Shown here one piece after another: positions 1 through 8,539 of a DNA stretch of 32,084 bases; position 1 is the stretch's first letter; each line of letters opens with the position of its first letter. The notes under the pieces were generated by a model. That model was not told where the DNA came from. It ran no database searches and was given only the letters and a program-made list of their open reading frames with translations. The translations under genes and the position numbers were made by a program. The stretch comes from Chitinophagaceae bacterium (GTDB lineage Bacteria; Bacteroidota; Bacteroidia; Cytophagales; Cytophagaceae): contig JAQBNU010000077.1 in the NCBI GenBank assembly GCA_028288365.1, positions 1 to 32,084 of the forward strand, written 5' to 3'.

Positions 1-8
1 TTGTTCTT

Positions 9-1604
9 TTATTCCTTCACTTTATAACGCAATGCATTCCATAAATAATTTTTCTTCAAAATAGAAGAAGCAGTCAATACACCTGAAAATAGTGCTCCTC
101 CCACACCTACCGTCACCAGATCCTGACCCGTCATATATAAATTTTTAATCGGTGTATGCACTCGTAGCTCCCTGATTCTAAATCGAGCCGGTGTATGTTC
201 CAATCCATAAATCTCTCCTTGAGGATGATTACAAAAATATTTGGTAGATAGAGGAGTGGAAATTTCACTCCAAGCAATATGGCCCTTTACTTGTGGCATC
301 ACCTGATAAAGTTTGTCCTGGAGATGTTCTTTCAGACGTTCTTTAAAGGCTTCGTAATCTGCTCCGCGTTTTTGCCATCTGGTATTTTCCCATTGTTTTA
401 CCCATTCATAGGAAGCTGCGCAAATCACTTGTATGGTGGCTTTATTAGGATGCTCTTCTGCCCAACGCGGATCTTTGGCCGAAGGGAAAGAAATGTAAGC
501 TAATGGGGGAGAGCTCTCCGGTTTTTGTATGAACTCACGAAAGTTTTTATCAAACTCATAACTGTTGTACAACCAAATGTTATGTTTGGGAAGTTGTAAC
601 TCTTCATCCGATTTATTCAATCCTACATACAAACAGATATGTGCAACAGAAGCTTTTGTCTCTTGTATCTTTTTAAGAAAAGCGGCAGGAAGTTTTTCTG
701 TTGATGGAATGAGTTTCTTAAATGTATTGCTTGCTCCGGCATTACTGATGATGATAGGAGCGAACAACTCGTCACCGTTTGTCAATTTTACACCAATGGC
801 TTTTCCTTTTTTGATGAGGATGTGATCAACTTCTGCTTTCAGCGCCAATTCACCACCATTGGTCTTGAAAGTTTTTAAAATGGTTTTATGAATTTCAGCA
901 GAACCACCCGCAGGATAATTGCCGCCGTCCAGGTAATGCTCTGCAATCATGGCTTGCATCGCGAAACTACTTTGTTGTGGAGGTAAGCCGTAGTTGCCGC
1001 ATTGGGCGCATAAAGCAGAGATCAATTTTTCATTTTTAGTAAGACCACTTAATACCTCATAGGTCGTTTTATCAGAATATGAATTGAATTTTCTTCGCAA
1101 CAATCCTCCAAACCATTTACTGATAAAGTTAGGCATACTTCTTTCACCAAAAAACATGGCTGTTGCGGTACCCATGCTGCCGACAATTTTATAATATTTT
1201 CGAATGGCCTCTTCTTCTTCCGGAAAATGTTGGACAAATTCTTGAATTTGATTTTCCATTCCACATACAAAAGAATACTCATCACCGTCTATGATGGCTT
1301 TGTCGTATACGTCACCCATCGATGTCCATTGCAATTGACCTTCTGTGACGTAGTCAAATACTTTTCTCATCATGGCATTTTCCTTATTCATCTGCCCGAC
1401 ATAATGTACCCCCACATCCCACACGTAACCCTTCCGTTTGAACGTATGTGTAAAACCACCGGGCTCGTAATGTTTTTCCAGTACCAATACCTTCTTTTTA
1501 CTTTTAGCAAAAAGCGTTGCCGCTGTCAGGCCACCAAGTCCTGAGCCGATGACGATGGCATCGTAGGTATTGTTTTTTAGTTTTGAATGGTAAAGGTCTT
1601 CCAT
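9..1604 (-). CDS. FAD/NAD(P)-dependent oxidoreductase of the phytoene desaturase / retinol saturase family
   Basis: The product is a 531-residue flavoprotein. A dinucleotide-binding fold begins at about residue 14 with IGSGLGG, followed by a LEKHYEPGG stretch typical of the CrtI/RetSat family. The C-terminus carries the FAD-contact region NLYMTGQDLVTVGVGGAL, seen in CrtI-like enzymes. Family members desaturate, saturate or isomerise polyenes such as carotenoids and retinoids using bound FAD. The substrate cannot be read from sequence. RetSat-like proteins are about this length, and no other carotenoid gene lies in the window, so a specific carotenoid step is not assigned. The ATG at 1604 was chosen over a TTG five codons upstream because the reading then begins directly before the Rossmann fold. 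A minus-strand terminator ends only about 17-20 bases before this start, which leaves almost no room for a separate promoter. Confidence 0.85.
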   Translation of the reverse strand: MEDLYHSKLKNNTYDAIVIGSGLGGLTAATLFAKSKKKVLVLEKHYEPGGFTHTFKRKGYVWDVGVHYVGQMNKENAMMRKVFDYVTEGQLQWTSMGDVYDKAIIDGDEYSFVCGMENQIQEFVQHFPEEEEAIRKYYKIVGSMGTATAMFFGERSMPNFISKWFGGLLRRKFNSYSDKTTYEVLSGLTKNEKLISALCAQCGNYGLPPQQSSFAMQAMIAEHYLDGGNYPAGGSAEIHKTILKTFKTNGGELALKAEVDHILIKKGKAIGVKLTNGDELFAPIIISNAGASNTFKKLIPSTEKLPAAFLKKIQETKASVAHICLYVGLNKSDEELQLPKHNIWLYNSYEFDKNFREFIQKPESSPPLAYISFPSAKDPRWAEEHPNKATIQVICAASYEWVKQWENTRWQKRGADYEAFKERLKEHLQDKLYQVMPQVKGHIAWSEISTPLSTKYFCNHPQGEIYGLEHTPARFRIRELRVHTPIKNLYMTGQDLVTVGVGGALFSGVLTASSILKKNYLWNALRYKVKE

Positions 1605-1620
1605 AAATGAATCATGCAAC

Positions 1621-1656
1621 AGAAAAAAAGCCTGGTTGAATGATCAACCAGGCTTT
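1621..1656 (-). terminator. Intrinsic terminator between two minus-strand genes
   Basis: A perfect 13-bp stem (AAAGCCTGGTTGA paired with TCAACCAGGCTTT) has a 4-base loop. On the minus strand it is followed by a run of seven T (1623-1629). It lies just after the stop of the small exported protein at 1680 and immediately before the oxidoreductase start at 1604. The plus-strand side has no T-run, so it acts on minus-strand transcripts. Confidence 0.85.
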
Positions 1657-1679
1657 GTATGGTATTTGAAAAGAAAAAA

Positions 1680-2036
1680 CTATTTGTCTTTTCTTAGGAA
1701 GATTTTAGTGATCATACCTGTTTTGTCGCCCAAACCGGCAGCGATATGTTCTACGGTATATCCCTTACCAACCAGATCATTGACTTTGTTGACAATGATC
1801 TGACCGTTGTCGTCATGGTTGTGCGCATCCATTTTTTTGAAAGGAACATATTCACTTGTATTATCTGCATAGTGAATGTGAAGACCTGGATCCTGGTAAC
1901 CTGGTACTTCGTACACATCAATCAATATGTATGATCCAATATCGTTAGCAGATTCAGTATGTTTGAATGATGACAGGTTAAAAAGTACAGCTAGCAGCGC
2001 TACTGTCAGCAGAGAAAAGGCAAAAAACTTTTTCAT
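1680..2036 (-). CDS. Small exported protein of unknown function
   Basis: The 118-residue product starts with a clear Sec signal peptide: MKK, then a hydrophobic stretch to about residue 22. The rest is a small soluble domain with conserved-looking glycines (EVPGYQDPGLHIHY, AGLGDKTGMITK), presumably periplasmic. No family is recognised with confidence. It is divergently transcribed from the BatA-domain gene at 2140 and has its own terminator and a plausible promoter, so it is probably monocistronic. Signal peptide, promoter and terminator all support a real gene. The function is unknown. Confidence 0.75.
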   Translation of the reverse strand: MKKFFAFSLLTVALLAVLFNLSSFKHTESANDIGSYILIDVYEVPGYQDPGLHIHYADNTSEYVPFKKMDAHNHDDNGQIIVNKVNDLVGKGYTVEHIAAGLGDKTGMITKIFLRKDK

Positions 2037-2064
2037 GTTCTATAGGTTAATGTTAATTAAAGTC

Positions 2065-2096
2065 AAAAGCTAGGTATTTTAAACCAATATTTCAAA
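2065..2096 (-). promoter_or_regulatory. Candidate Bacteroidota-type promoter for the small exported protein
   Basis: Read on the minus strand there is TTTG (2096-2093), then 20 bases, then TAGCTTTT (2072-2065). The second element matches the -7 consensus TAnnTTTG at seven of eight positions, and the spacing fits the known range. It lies about 30 bases upstream of the ATG at 2036. Confidence 0.4.
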
Positions 2097-2127
2097 TAAT
2101 AAACAGGGCACTTTACCTTCTTTTTTA

Positions 2128-2135
2128 TAGATTTG
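2128..2135 (+). promoter_or_regulatory. Candidate -7 element TAGATTTG at the BatA-domain gene
   Basis: TAGATTTG matches TAnnTTTG exactly and ends only four bases before the ATG at 2140. If used, transcription would start at or very near the A of the start codon and give a leaderless or near-leaderless mRNA. No clear TTG -33 element lies at the usual distance, so the call is tentative. Confidence 0.4.
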
Positions 2136-2139
2136 TCCA

Positions 2140-4188
2140 ATGGAGTTTGGGAATCCTTTAGCGCTTTGGGGTTTACTGGGGCTGAGTCTACCGGTAATAA
2201 TACATTTAGTAAGTCTGCAAAGGGCTAAGAAAATCTATTTTTCAAGTACTGAATTTCTTCGTCAGCTGACAGTTGAAAGCAGTTCCAAACGCAAGTTGAA
2301 AGAGTGGTTAATTTTGGCTGCACGTCTATTGGCTTTACTATTTTTAATCGTCGCATTCTCCATGCCTTACTGGAAAGACAATAGTCACTGGAACACAGAA
2401 CAGGAAGGGCTTGCATTTCAGGTATACCTGGATAACTCCTATAGCATGGAGCGAAATCCTGGTCAGGGTACTTTGTTGGATCAATCGGTATTGAATGTAC
2501 AATCCTTGTTGAAATCAGGAAGCCCAAGTACGAGGTATCAGTTTCTTGATAACGATTTCAGGTCAAGTGATCTGCTTTCTATGTCTCCGCAAATAGTAAG
2601 TAAGCGAACCAGTGAAGAAGATTTCTCCGTACGTTCCAGAAGCCTTTCAGAGGTGGTGAATCGCTTTGCTTCCGCTGATCAGCTAGGCAAGCAGAATAAG
2701 CATTGCTTTCTGTTTTCCGATTTCCAAAAAAGTACCTTAGGAAGTCTTCATATACCATTTGATTCTACGTCCAATTATTATTTGATTCCTGTACAAAACA
2801 ATACGAGGTCTAATGTCTACATCGATTCCATTTGGTTTGATCGCCCTGTCGTGAAGAAAGGAGATAAACTGAAAGTCTTCTACAAAGCCTTCAATGGCGG
2901 GGAAGAAGAAGTGAAGGAACAACTTTTCAAACTCTTCATCAACGAGAAACAAGCGGGTATATCCTACCTTGATATACCCGCTGCATCAGGAACAATGGGC
3001 TTCTTTGAATATGTGGTTGCAGAAAGCGGCGAGCTAAAAGGTGTCATTACATTAGAAGACGGCGATTTATCGTTTGACAATTCTTTTTATTTCACACTCA
3101 ATGCCAGTGCAGCCATCAAAGTAGCTTCCATTTCCAATCGATCAAACCCTCCGCAAAATCTGGTGTTTGAAGAGGAAGCCGATTTCTCTTTTTATGCCTG
3201 CAACAGTCAACAGGTGAATTACTCGCAACTGGATGAAGCTGATTTCATCCTCATAGAAGGCTGGAACGGACTGCCACAGGGTGTTGTGAAACGCATTCCC
3301 ATTTGGTTAAATACTGGTAAAAGTATTTTGTTCATTCCCAGTTCAGAGGATCAAGGCATCAATAGCGATCTCGCGCAAGCCCTCGTGATTCCTGCATTAC
3401 CCTCAAAGAAAACAGACACAACCAGACAATCTTCCAATGAAAGTCTAGAGTTTCCGGATCTTCATAATCCCTTTTTCTCTGATTTCTTTGAAGAGAAAAA
3501 CAATCAGGTTGTCATGCCTTTGGCCAGGCCCAGTATTGCTTTACCACCAGGTTATAGCACTTTACTTTCTACACATGGTGGAGAAACTGCTGTCTCCAGA
3601 TCTTCTGTTGGCAGTGCTTATAAAGGGATTTCGTATATCATACATTTTCCATTGGATAAACAAAACGGTAATCTGGCACAGCATTCTTTCTTTGTACCGT
3701 TGTTGTTGAAGATGGCTTTGCTCAGTAAGGAAAATGCTGAAAAACGTTATTTCAGACAAAGTGATGAAGTGGTTCAATTATCGATCAACCAAGAGGTAGG
3801 AAAAAGCCTGCTACAAATTAAAGATGCTAAGGGCGCCCTGGTCATTCCTTCTCAACGATTGAACGGTACGACTTTTACCTTTGACCTGCCCGAACAAATC
3901 TCTCAACCGGGCTTTTATCAATTGATGCTCAACGATAAGAGCATACGTACCTTTGCTCTAAATACGGGTAGAGAGGAGTCTATGACCCAATTTTACTCGA
4001 CGGGAGAATTGAAGGAGGCCCTTAAGATTTATCCGAATGTCAAAGTGCTGGATAATCTTTCTGAGGTCGCTTTTGAAGAGCAGTTGAAGGAATTGACAAA
4101 AGGTGTTCCTCTTTGGAAATATTGCTTATTTTTGTCTCTGGTATTCTTTTTCACCGAAATAGTATTGATTCGCTGGTTTAATAAATAA
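2140..4188 (+). CDS. BatA-domain membrane protein with large periplasmic region
   Basis: The product has 682 residues. The first ~80 form the N-terminal two-helix BatA/aerotolerance-type membrane domain: hydrophobic FGNPLALWGLLGLSLPVIIH, then a basic linker with the FSSTEFLR motif, then a second helix around LILAARLLALLFLIVAF. A long periplasmic region of about 560 residues follows, with a von Willebrand-like start (VYLDNSYSMER resembles a DxSxS MIDAS but lacks the canonical form). A final transmembrane helix lies near residues 658-677. It is the first gene of an operon: its stop codon overlaps the next ATG (TAATG), suggesting translational coupling. Such proteins are common in Bacteroidota, and their exact role is unknown. 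Confidence 0.85.
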   Translation: MEFGNPLALWGLLGLSLPVIIHLVSLQRAKKIYFSSTEFLRQLTVESSSKRKLKEWLILAARLLALLFLIVAFSMPYWKDNSHWNTEQEGLAFQVYLDNSYSMERNPGQGTLLDQSVLNVQSLLKSGSPSTRYQFLDNDFRSSDLLSMSPQIVSKRTSEEDFSVRSRSLSEVVNRFASADQLGKQNKHCFLFSDFQKSTLGSLHIPFDSTSNYYLIPVQNNTRSNVYIDSIWFDRPVVKKGDKLKVFYKAFNGGEEEVKEQLFKLFINEKQAGISYLDIPAASGTMGFFEYVVAESGELKGVITLEDGDLSFDNSFYFTLNASAAIKVASISNRSNPPQNLVFEEEADFSFYACNSQQVNYSQLDEADFILIEGWNGLPQGVVKRIPIWLNTGKSILFIPSSEDQGINSDLAQALVIPALPSKKTDTTRQSSNESLEFPDLHNPFFSDFFEEKNNQVVMPLARPSIALPPGYSTLLSTHGGETAVSRSSVGSAYKGISYIIHFPLDKQNGNLAQHSFFVPLLLKMALLSKENAEKRYFRQSDEVVQLSINQEVGKSLLQIKDAKGALVIPSQRLNGTTFTFDLPEQISQPGFYQLMLNDKSIRTFALNTGREESMTQFYSTGELKEALKIYPNVKVLDNLSEVAFEEQLKELTKGVPLWKYCLFLSLVFFFTEIVLIRWFNK

Positions 4189-5450
4189 TGAACAACGTAC
4201 TCATCAAGCAAGCAGAAATTATTCACCCTCATTCCGAATGGAGCGGAAAGCGAGTAAATCTATTGATACAAGATGGTATCATTCAGAAAATAGGTGATAA
4301 AAACTTCGAAGCTTCTCAAGTAGTAGAAGGCAAGGACCTCAAGGTGAGCATGGGCTGGTGCGATTTGCGTTCCTTCTCCGGTGATCCTGGTTTTGAATCC
4401 AAGGAAAACATGACCTCCTTCGCTGCTGCTGCAGCCATGGGCGGTTACACCGCGGTAGCCTGCATGCCCAATACACAGCCAAGTCTTGACAATAAGGAAA
4501 GCATCATGTATGTGCTGGGTACAGCACGTAACTTTCTCACGAAGATATTACCGGTCGGTTCTTTGACGTCCAAAAATAAAGGAGAAGAGTTGACAGAAAT
4601 TTTGGACATGCATCATGCAGGTGCTGTTGCTTTTTCAGATGGCAATGCTCCGGTATGGCACTCTGATGTTTTGCTGAGAGGACTGTTGTACCTGAAGCCA
4701 TTCAACGGCTTGCTGATGGTGCATGCAGAAGACAAATACCTGTCCGTGCAAGGACAAATGAATGAAAGCAAGACCAGTACAACACTCGGCTTAAAAGGAA
4801 TACCGAAGTTGGCAGAAGAAGTCATGGTGCAACGCGACATCAGCATTCTGGAATATACCGGTGGACGAATACACTTCAGCCACTTATCAAGTCCACGTTC
4901 TTTGGACATGATCAAAGAAGCCAAGAAAAAAGGATTGTCTGTCACCTGTGACATTGCAGCCTACCAGTTGATATTGGATGAAAGTTACATGACAACATTT
5001 GATACGTTCTACAAAGTAAATCCTCCGTTACGCAGTAAAAAAGACATTGAATCTTTTTGGAAATTCTTAGCAGATGGTACGATTGACGCAGTGGTGAGCG
5101 ATCACCAACCTCAAGATACAGAATGCAAAAATCTTGAATTCGATTTGGCAGATTTTGGTATTTCAAATATTGAAACAGCTTTTGCATCGGTTTACACGAC
5201 CAATCAAAAACTAAGTTTACCAGATTTGATGGATCGTTTTACGGTGAGACCACGTCAGATTTTAAATCTTCCTTTACCAGAAATAAAAGTAGGAGCCGTT
5301 GCAGACCTCACGGTCTTTGATGCAGCGGAAAACTGGACACCTGTTGCTTCTGCTTTGAAATCAAAATCAAAGAACAATCCATTTATAGGAAAACCATTGA
5401 AGAGTAAAGTGAAAGCTGTCTTCAATGCTTCTCAATACCAATTGTTTTAA
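4188..5450 (+). CDS. Dihydroorotase-like amidohydrolase lacking the HxH metal site
   Basis: The 420-residue product has the length and order of class I dihydroorotases: an N-terminal small domain, then the TIM-barrel, with GYTAVACMPNTQPSLD, VHAED (H179), HFSHLSS (H232) and VVSDHQP (D305) conserved. The strand-1 HxH metal motif (GFIDLHVH in active enzymes) reads GWCDLRSF, so both histidines are lost (R61, F63). A later HH-containing motif reads AAYQL. Loss of these zinc ligands argues against normal catalysis of carbamoyl-aspartate cyclisation. Inactive dihydroorotase paralogues are known as structural partners of aspartate transcarbamoylase (PyrC' of Pseudomonas), but pyrB is not in this window. 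It overlaps the BatA-domain gene by one base and is followed after three bases by the glycosyltransferase. Automatic naming as pyrC would probably be wrong. Confidence 0.85.
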   Translation: MNNVLIKQAEIIHPHSEWSGKRVNLLIQDGIIQKIGDKNFEASQVVEGKDLKVSMGWCDLRSFSGDPGFESKENMTSFAAAAAMGGYTAVACMPNTQPSLDNKESIMYVLGTARNFLTKILPVGSLTSKNKGEELTEILDMHHAGAVAFSDGNAPVWHSDVLLRGLLYLKPFNGLLMVHAEDKYLSVQGQMNESKTSTTLGLKGIPKLAEEVMVQRDISILEYTGGRIHFSHLSSPRSLDMIKEAKKKGLSVTCDIAAYQLILDESYMTTFDTFYKVNPPLRSKKDIESFWKFLADGTIDAVVSDHQPQDTECKNLEFDLADFGISNIETAFASVYTTNQKLSLPDLMDRFTVRPRQILNLPLPEIKVGAVADLTVFDAAENWTPVASALKSKSKNNPFIGKPLKSKVKAVFNASQYQLF

Positions 5451-5453
5451 CGA

Positions 5454-6419
5454 ATGACTAACGCGCCTCAAATTTCTGTCGTCATCCCGCTTTACAACGA
5501 AGAAGAATCTCTGCGTGAGCTGGAGGCTTGGATTCGCAGTGTGATGCAAGCGAATGCTTTTACCTATGAGATTCTTTTTGTAGACGATGGAAGTAAAGAC
5601 GCTTCCTGGCAAATTGTAGAAGAATTATCTCGTTTGAATCCCCATGCAAAAGGCATTCGTTTTCGTCGGAACTACGGTAAATCTGCCGCGTTGCACATGG
5701 GCTTCAAGCATTGCAAAGGAGACGTTGTGATCACGATGGATGCCGACATGCAAGACAGTCCGGATGAAATTCCTGGCTTGTATAAAATGATCAAGGAAGA
5801 AGGCTACGATTTGATTTCCGGTTGGAAAAAGAAACGCCACGATCCGTTGAGCAAAACTATTCCTACTAAATTATTCAACGGTATGACCCGTCTGTTGTCC
5901 GGCATACAATTGAATGATTTCAACTGCGGATTGAAAGCTTATAAAAGTGATGTAGTAAAAACGATCGAAGTATACGGTGAGATGCACCGCTACATTCCTG
6001 TCATCGCGAAGTGGAACGGGTTTTCAAAGATAGGAGAGAAAGTAGTCGTGCACCGTCCGCGCAAGTATGGTGTGACTAAATTTGGATTGGAACGCTTTGT
6101 ATATGGCTTTCTGGATTTACTTTCCATCACCTTCGTTTCTAAATTTAGTAAACGCCCCATGCACTTCTTCGGTGCATTAGGAACTCTTTTCTTCATGTTA
6201 GGTTTCGGCATAGCGGCATATTTAATCTCTATGAAAATTTATTATATCTCCAATGGTATACATCACAGAGATGTCGTGAATAACACCTGGTTCTATCTTG
6301 GACTTGCCTTTGCAGTCATTGGGGTACAGCTATTCATGGCGGGCTTTCTGGGAGAGATGGTCACGATGAATTCGGATAAGAAAAGTGACTATACGGTTTC
6401 TGATACATTAGGCTTATAA
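5454..6419 (+). CDS. Family 2 glycosyltransferase, polyprenyl-phosphate sugar transferase type (GtrB/DPM1-like)
   Basis: The 321-residue product has a GT-A domain: SVVIPLYNEEESL near the N-terminus, FVDDGSKD for nucleotide binding, and the DxD-like metal site TMDADMQDSPDEIP. The acceptor region LNDFNCGLKAYK is typical of undecaprenyl/dolichyl-phosphate glycosyltransferases. Two C-terminal transmembrane helices (about residues 232-257 and 280-305) anchor it in the inner membrane. Family members transfer a sugar from a nucleotide donor to a polyprenyl phosphate on the cytoplasmic face, for glycan decoration or glycosylation. The sugar cannot be predicted. It is the last gene of the 2140-6419 operon, three bases after the dihydroorotase-like gene, and is followed by a strong terminator. 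Confidence 0.9.
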   Translation: MTNAPQISVVIPLYNEEESLRELEAWIRSVMQANAFTYEILFVDDGSKDASWQIVEELSRLNPHAKGIRFRRNYGKSAALHMGFKHCKGDVVITMDADMQDSPDEIPGLYKMIKEEGYDLISGWKKKRHDPLSKTIPTKLFNGMTRLLSGIQLNDFNCGLKAYKSDVVKTIEVYGEMHRYIPVIAKWNGFSKIGEKVVVHRPRKYGVTKFGLERFVYGFLDLLSITFVSKFSKRPMHFFGALGTLFFMLGFGIAAYLISMKIYYISNGIHHRDVVNNTWFYLGLAFAVIGVQLFMAGFLGEMVTMNSDKKSDYTVSDTLGL

Positions 6420-6420
6420 A

Positions 6421-6465
6421 AAAAGCGGAGAGTGAATCGTATGATTACTCTCCGCTTTTATTTTT
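6421..6465. terminator. Bidirectional intrinsic terminator between convergent genes
   Basis: The outer stem AAAAGCGGAGAGT / ACTCTCCGCTTTT (6421-6433 with 6447-6459) is perfect. The loop contains a further AATC/GATT pairing. A-rich and T-rich flanks on both sides allow it to serve the plus-strand glycosyltransferase operon and the minus-strand tyrS operon. Confidence 0.9.
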
Positions 6466-6478
6466 ATCTCTTACAATA

Positions 6479-7954
6479 CTATCTGCGGTTCATGTTTCCG
6501 CCAGCTTGCTTGCCTGAAATTTTATACAAATTATAATTCTGATTTTTGCTGCTGTAAAAACCGAATAGGTAAGTTTCATCTTGTTTCCAAACAGCGGGAG
6601 CAACGTTATTCAAAGGATCTCTATAGAACAAATCCAATGACTCATCCAATGCGATGATGTCTTCTGGCAACGCCTTAGAAAGCGCAGCATCATTGCCTAA
6701 TGTCCAATAAGTATACACCCAGATTTCCTTTTTGAATCGGAGCAATGCGTTTTGATCCGATGCATAAGAAGGCAAATGTAAATCCGAATAATTTCTTTCC
6801 AGATTCATGTTCACATTCAATTGTCCTTTTTGCTCGTTATCTCCACCATCTACAGTAGGATCTGCGATGCTATTTTTATTGGCCAGTCCGGCAACTAATA
6901 ATAATTTACCATTATTACTTTCCATGATGCCAAGCCCTGCAATATCAGAACGTCCAAATGATTTGATCAGCTCTACCTTTGTAGCACCTTTGCGTTCACG
7001 GTTGTAACCAATGCGCGCAGAATAAGAACTTTCAAAATAAAAATCAGATTCCAACTGAGGTCCCATCATGGCAGGTGTCATTGTTTCACCCGTCAGATCT
7101 GTGCTTCCAATAGTAAGACTTTTAGAAGTCACTGTCAATTGATACAAATGATCATTGAACAAGATCGATCTGAATACACTCTTCTTATCTGCTGTTTGCT
7201 CTGGTCTTATCGTTACGAGTTTAGGATTGGCATCTGTTATCGTCAGCAAACGTGTTTCTCCTTCTGGAGCATCGTAAGAGAGGATCAATTGATCCGTGCT
7301 ATGGTATGCTTTGGTGGCCTGTCCGGCTTGAGTAAAGTGAACCGATTTATTCAATGGAAATACAGCTATTTGCTCCATCGCTTTATTAGGACTGATGCCA
7401 AGCGATTTGTAGATGTCTGCTTCTTGTGTTTTTACTTTCGTCACTACCGGTTGTCCCAATGTAATGTACTTGTATAGGGTTAGTTCATTCTTCAGTTCTC
7501 CCGAAGAAGTAACTACATAAGCATAGCCAGCACCAGCAGCTATAAATAAAATAGGTTCTTTCTCTGCCACAAAAGGGAAACTGCTATAAGTAAGACTCTT
7601 GTTGTTTACATCTGCCTGCAATACGGAAATCTTTTTGTTTCCTTGTGCCAGGTAACAGAGGTAGTAGCCGTTCAAAGTACCGACACCAGCACGTTTGAGA
7701 CTGACATAATTCAACGGCATGTTTTGTTTCAAATCAAAAACAGGCATTCCTTTTTCATCCAGTTGCAGGAAGTGAAACACATTGTTGTCAGAAAGGAATA
7801 TGCCTTCCTGTCCATTTTCATCCGATACAAATACCGCTTCGCGATCGTCGTATTCTGCTTTATCTATCGCTACGGGAAAAGTAGAGAATGTTTGCTGTGC
7901 ATACAGTAGAGTCGATGTACACAGCGTGAGGAGAACTGAATAAACTGGTTTCAT
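6479..7954 (-). CDS. Exported protein of unknown function
   Basis: The 491-residue product begins with a Sec signal peptide (MKPVYSVLLTLCTSTLLYA, then QQ), placing it in the periplasm or outer membrane. The remainder is rich in short beta-strand-like segments with no recognised catalytic motif. A beta-propeller-like or surface-exposed fold is possible but not shown. No lipobox and no type IX sorting domain are visible. It is the last gene of a three-gene minus-strand operon, starting six bases after the SET-domain gene stop. Nothing in the sequence links it functionally to tyrS or the SET protein. Confidence 0.75.
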   Translation of the reverse strand: MKPVYSVLLTLCTSTLLYAQQTFSTFPVAIDKAEYDDREAVFVSDENGQEGIFLSDNNVFHFLQLDEKGMPVFDLKQNMPLNYVSLKRAGVGTLNGYYLCYLAQGNKKISVLQADVNNKSLTYSSFPFVAEKEPILFIAAGAGYAYVVTSSGELKNELTLYKYITLGQPVVTKVKTQEADIYKSLGISPNKAMEQIAVFPLNKSVHFTQAGQATKAYHSTDQLILSYDAPEGETRLLTITDANPKLVTIRPEQTADKKSVFRSILFNDHLYQLTVTSKSLTIGSTDLTGETMTPAMMGPQLESDFYFESSYSARIGYNRERKGATKVELIKSFGRSDIAGLGIMESNNGKLLLVAGLANKNSIADPTVDGGDNEQKGQLNVNMNLERNYSDLHLPSYASDQNALLRFKKEIWVYTYWTLGNDAALSKALPEDIIALDESLDLFYRDPLNNVAPAVWKQDETYLFGFYSSKNQNYNLYKISGKQAGGNMNRR

Positions 7955-7960
7955 GGAGTA

Positions 7961-8533
7961 CTATTTTTTGCTTTTATCTTTTTTCTTATCCTTTTTCTTC
8001 TTCTTATCTTTTTTAGATTTCTCCGGTTGAATGCCCATTGCTCTGCGCATTTCTTTACCATAAGAAATTAAAATCTCATCACCTGGTTTTATTTTACGAA
8101 TGGCGATGATGTGTATTTTGCCTTTGTCTTCTTCGTATTGAGAATTTTTCTTGTGCTCAGACCCGTAAGCATCGCATACGTAGCGACCCAGACCAGAAGA
8201 AGTCTTACGTGCATCGATGACTCTTCTTGTACCCAATGTCATGCCGTACTCACCGTAACCACTGTTCTCGTAGCGTTCGTTGTATTGCTTGGTAGTAATG
8301 ACTTCTCCGGCATACTCTACAATCGTATCGCCTTTTTTATATTTATTACTTGAAAACAATCCAAGTCCTGCATTTGGTACTGTAGATTGACCGATCCAGA
8401 AACCCAGTTCACTGCGTGTATGATCTTCACAGAAGGGATGAGTCATGGTTGTCATTGTCTTGCAACGTTGACCTTTGTCGTTTTTAAACGTACAACGTGC
8501 TTTTACTTTGATGGTGTGGTTAAGATCGGCCAT
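7961..8533 (-). CDS. SET-domain protein with N-terminal zinc knuckle and lysine-rich tail
   Basis: The 190-residue product has three parts. Residues 14-38 form a C-x9-C-x10-C-x2-H cluster (C14, C24, C35, H38), a likely zinc knuckle with the spacing of plant WRC motifs. Residues about 43-160 are a SET domain: NAGLGLF provides the GxG SAM-binding turn, VEYAGEVIT follows, and GDEILISYG carries the C-terminal tyrosine (Y158). The usual NHSCxPN knot is replaced by a variant around GRYVCDAYG...KKNSQ. The last 20 residues are almost all lysine, serine and aspartate. SET domains use S-adenosylmethionine to methylate lysines on proteins. The target is unknown; the basic tail could bind nucleic acid or ribosomes. 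It lies six bases downstream of tyrS. Confidence 0.85.
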   Translation of the reverse strand: MADLNHTIKVKARCTFKNDKGQRCKTMTTMTHPFCEDHTRSELGFWIGQSTVPNAGLGLFSSNKYKKGDTIVEYAGEVITTKQYNERYENSGYGEYGMTLGTRRVIDARKTSSGLGRYVCDAYGSEHKKNSQYEEDKGKIHIIAIRKIKPGDEILISYGKEMRRAMGIQPEKSKKDKKKKKDKKKDKSKK

Positions 8534-8539
8534 TGAATA

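Noticed and set aside
4188..5450. Annotation as active pyrC
   Set aside because: The overall family fit is clear, but loss of the HxH zinc ligands makes assignment of dihydroorotase activity unsafe.
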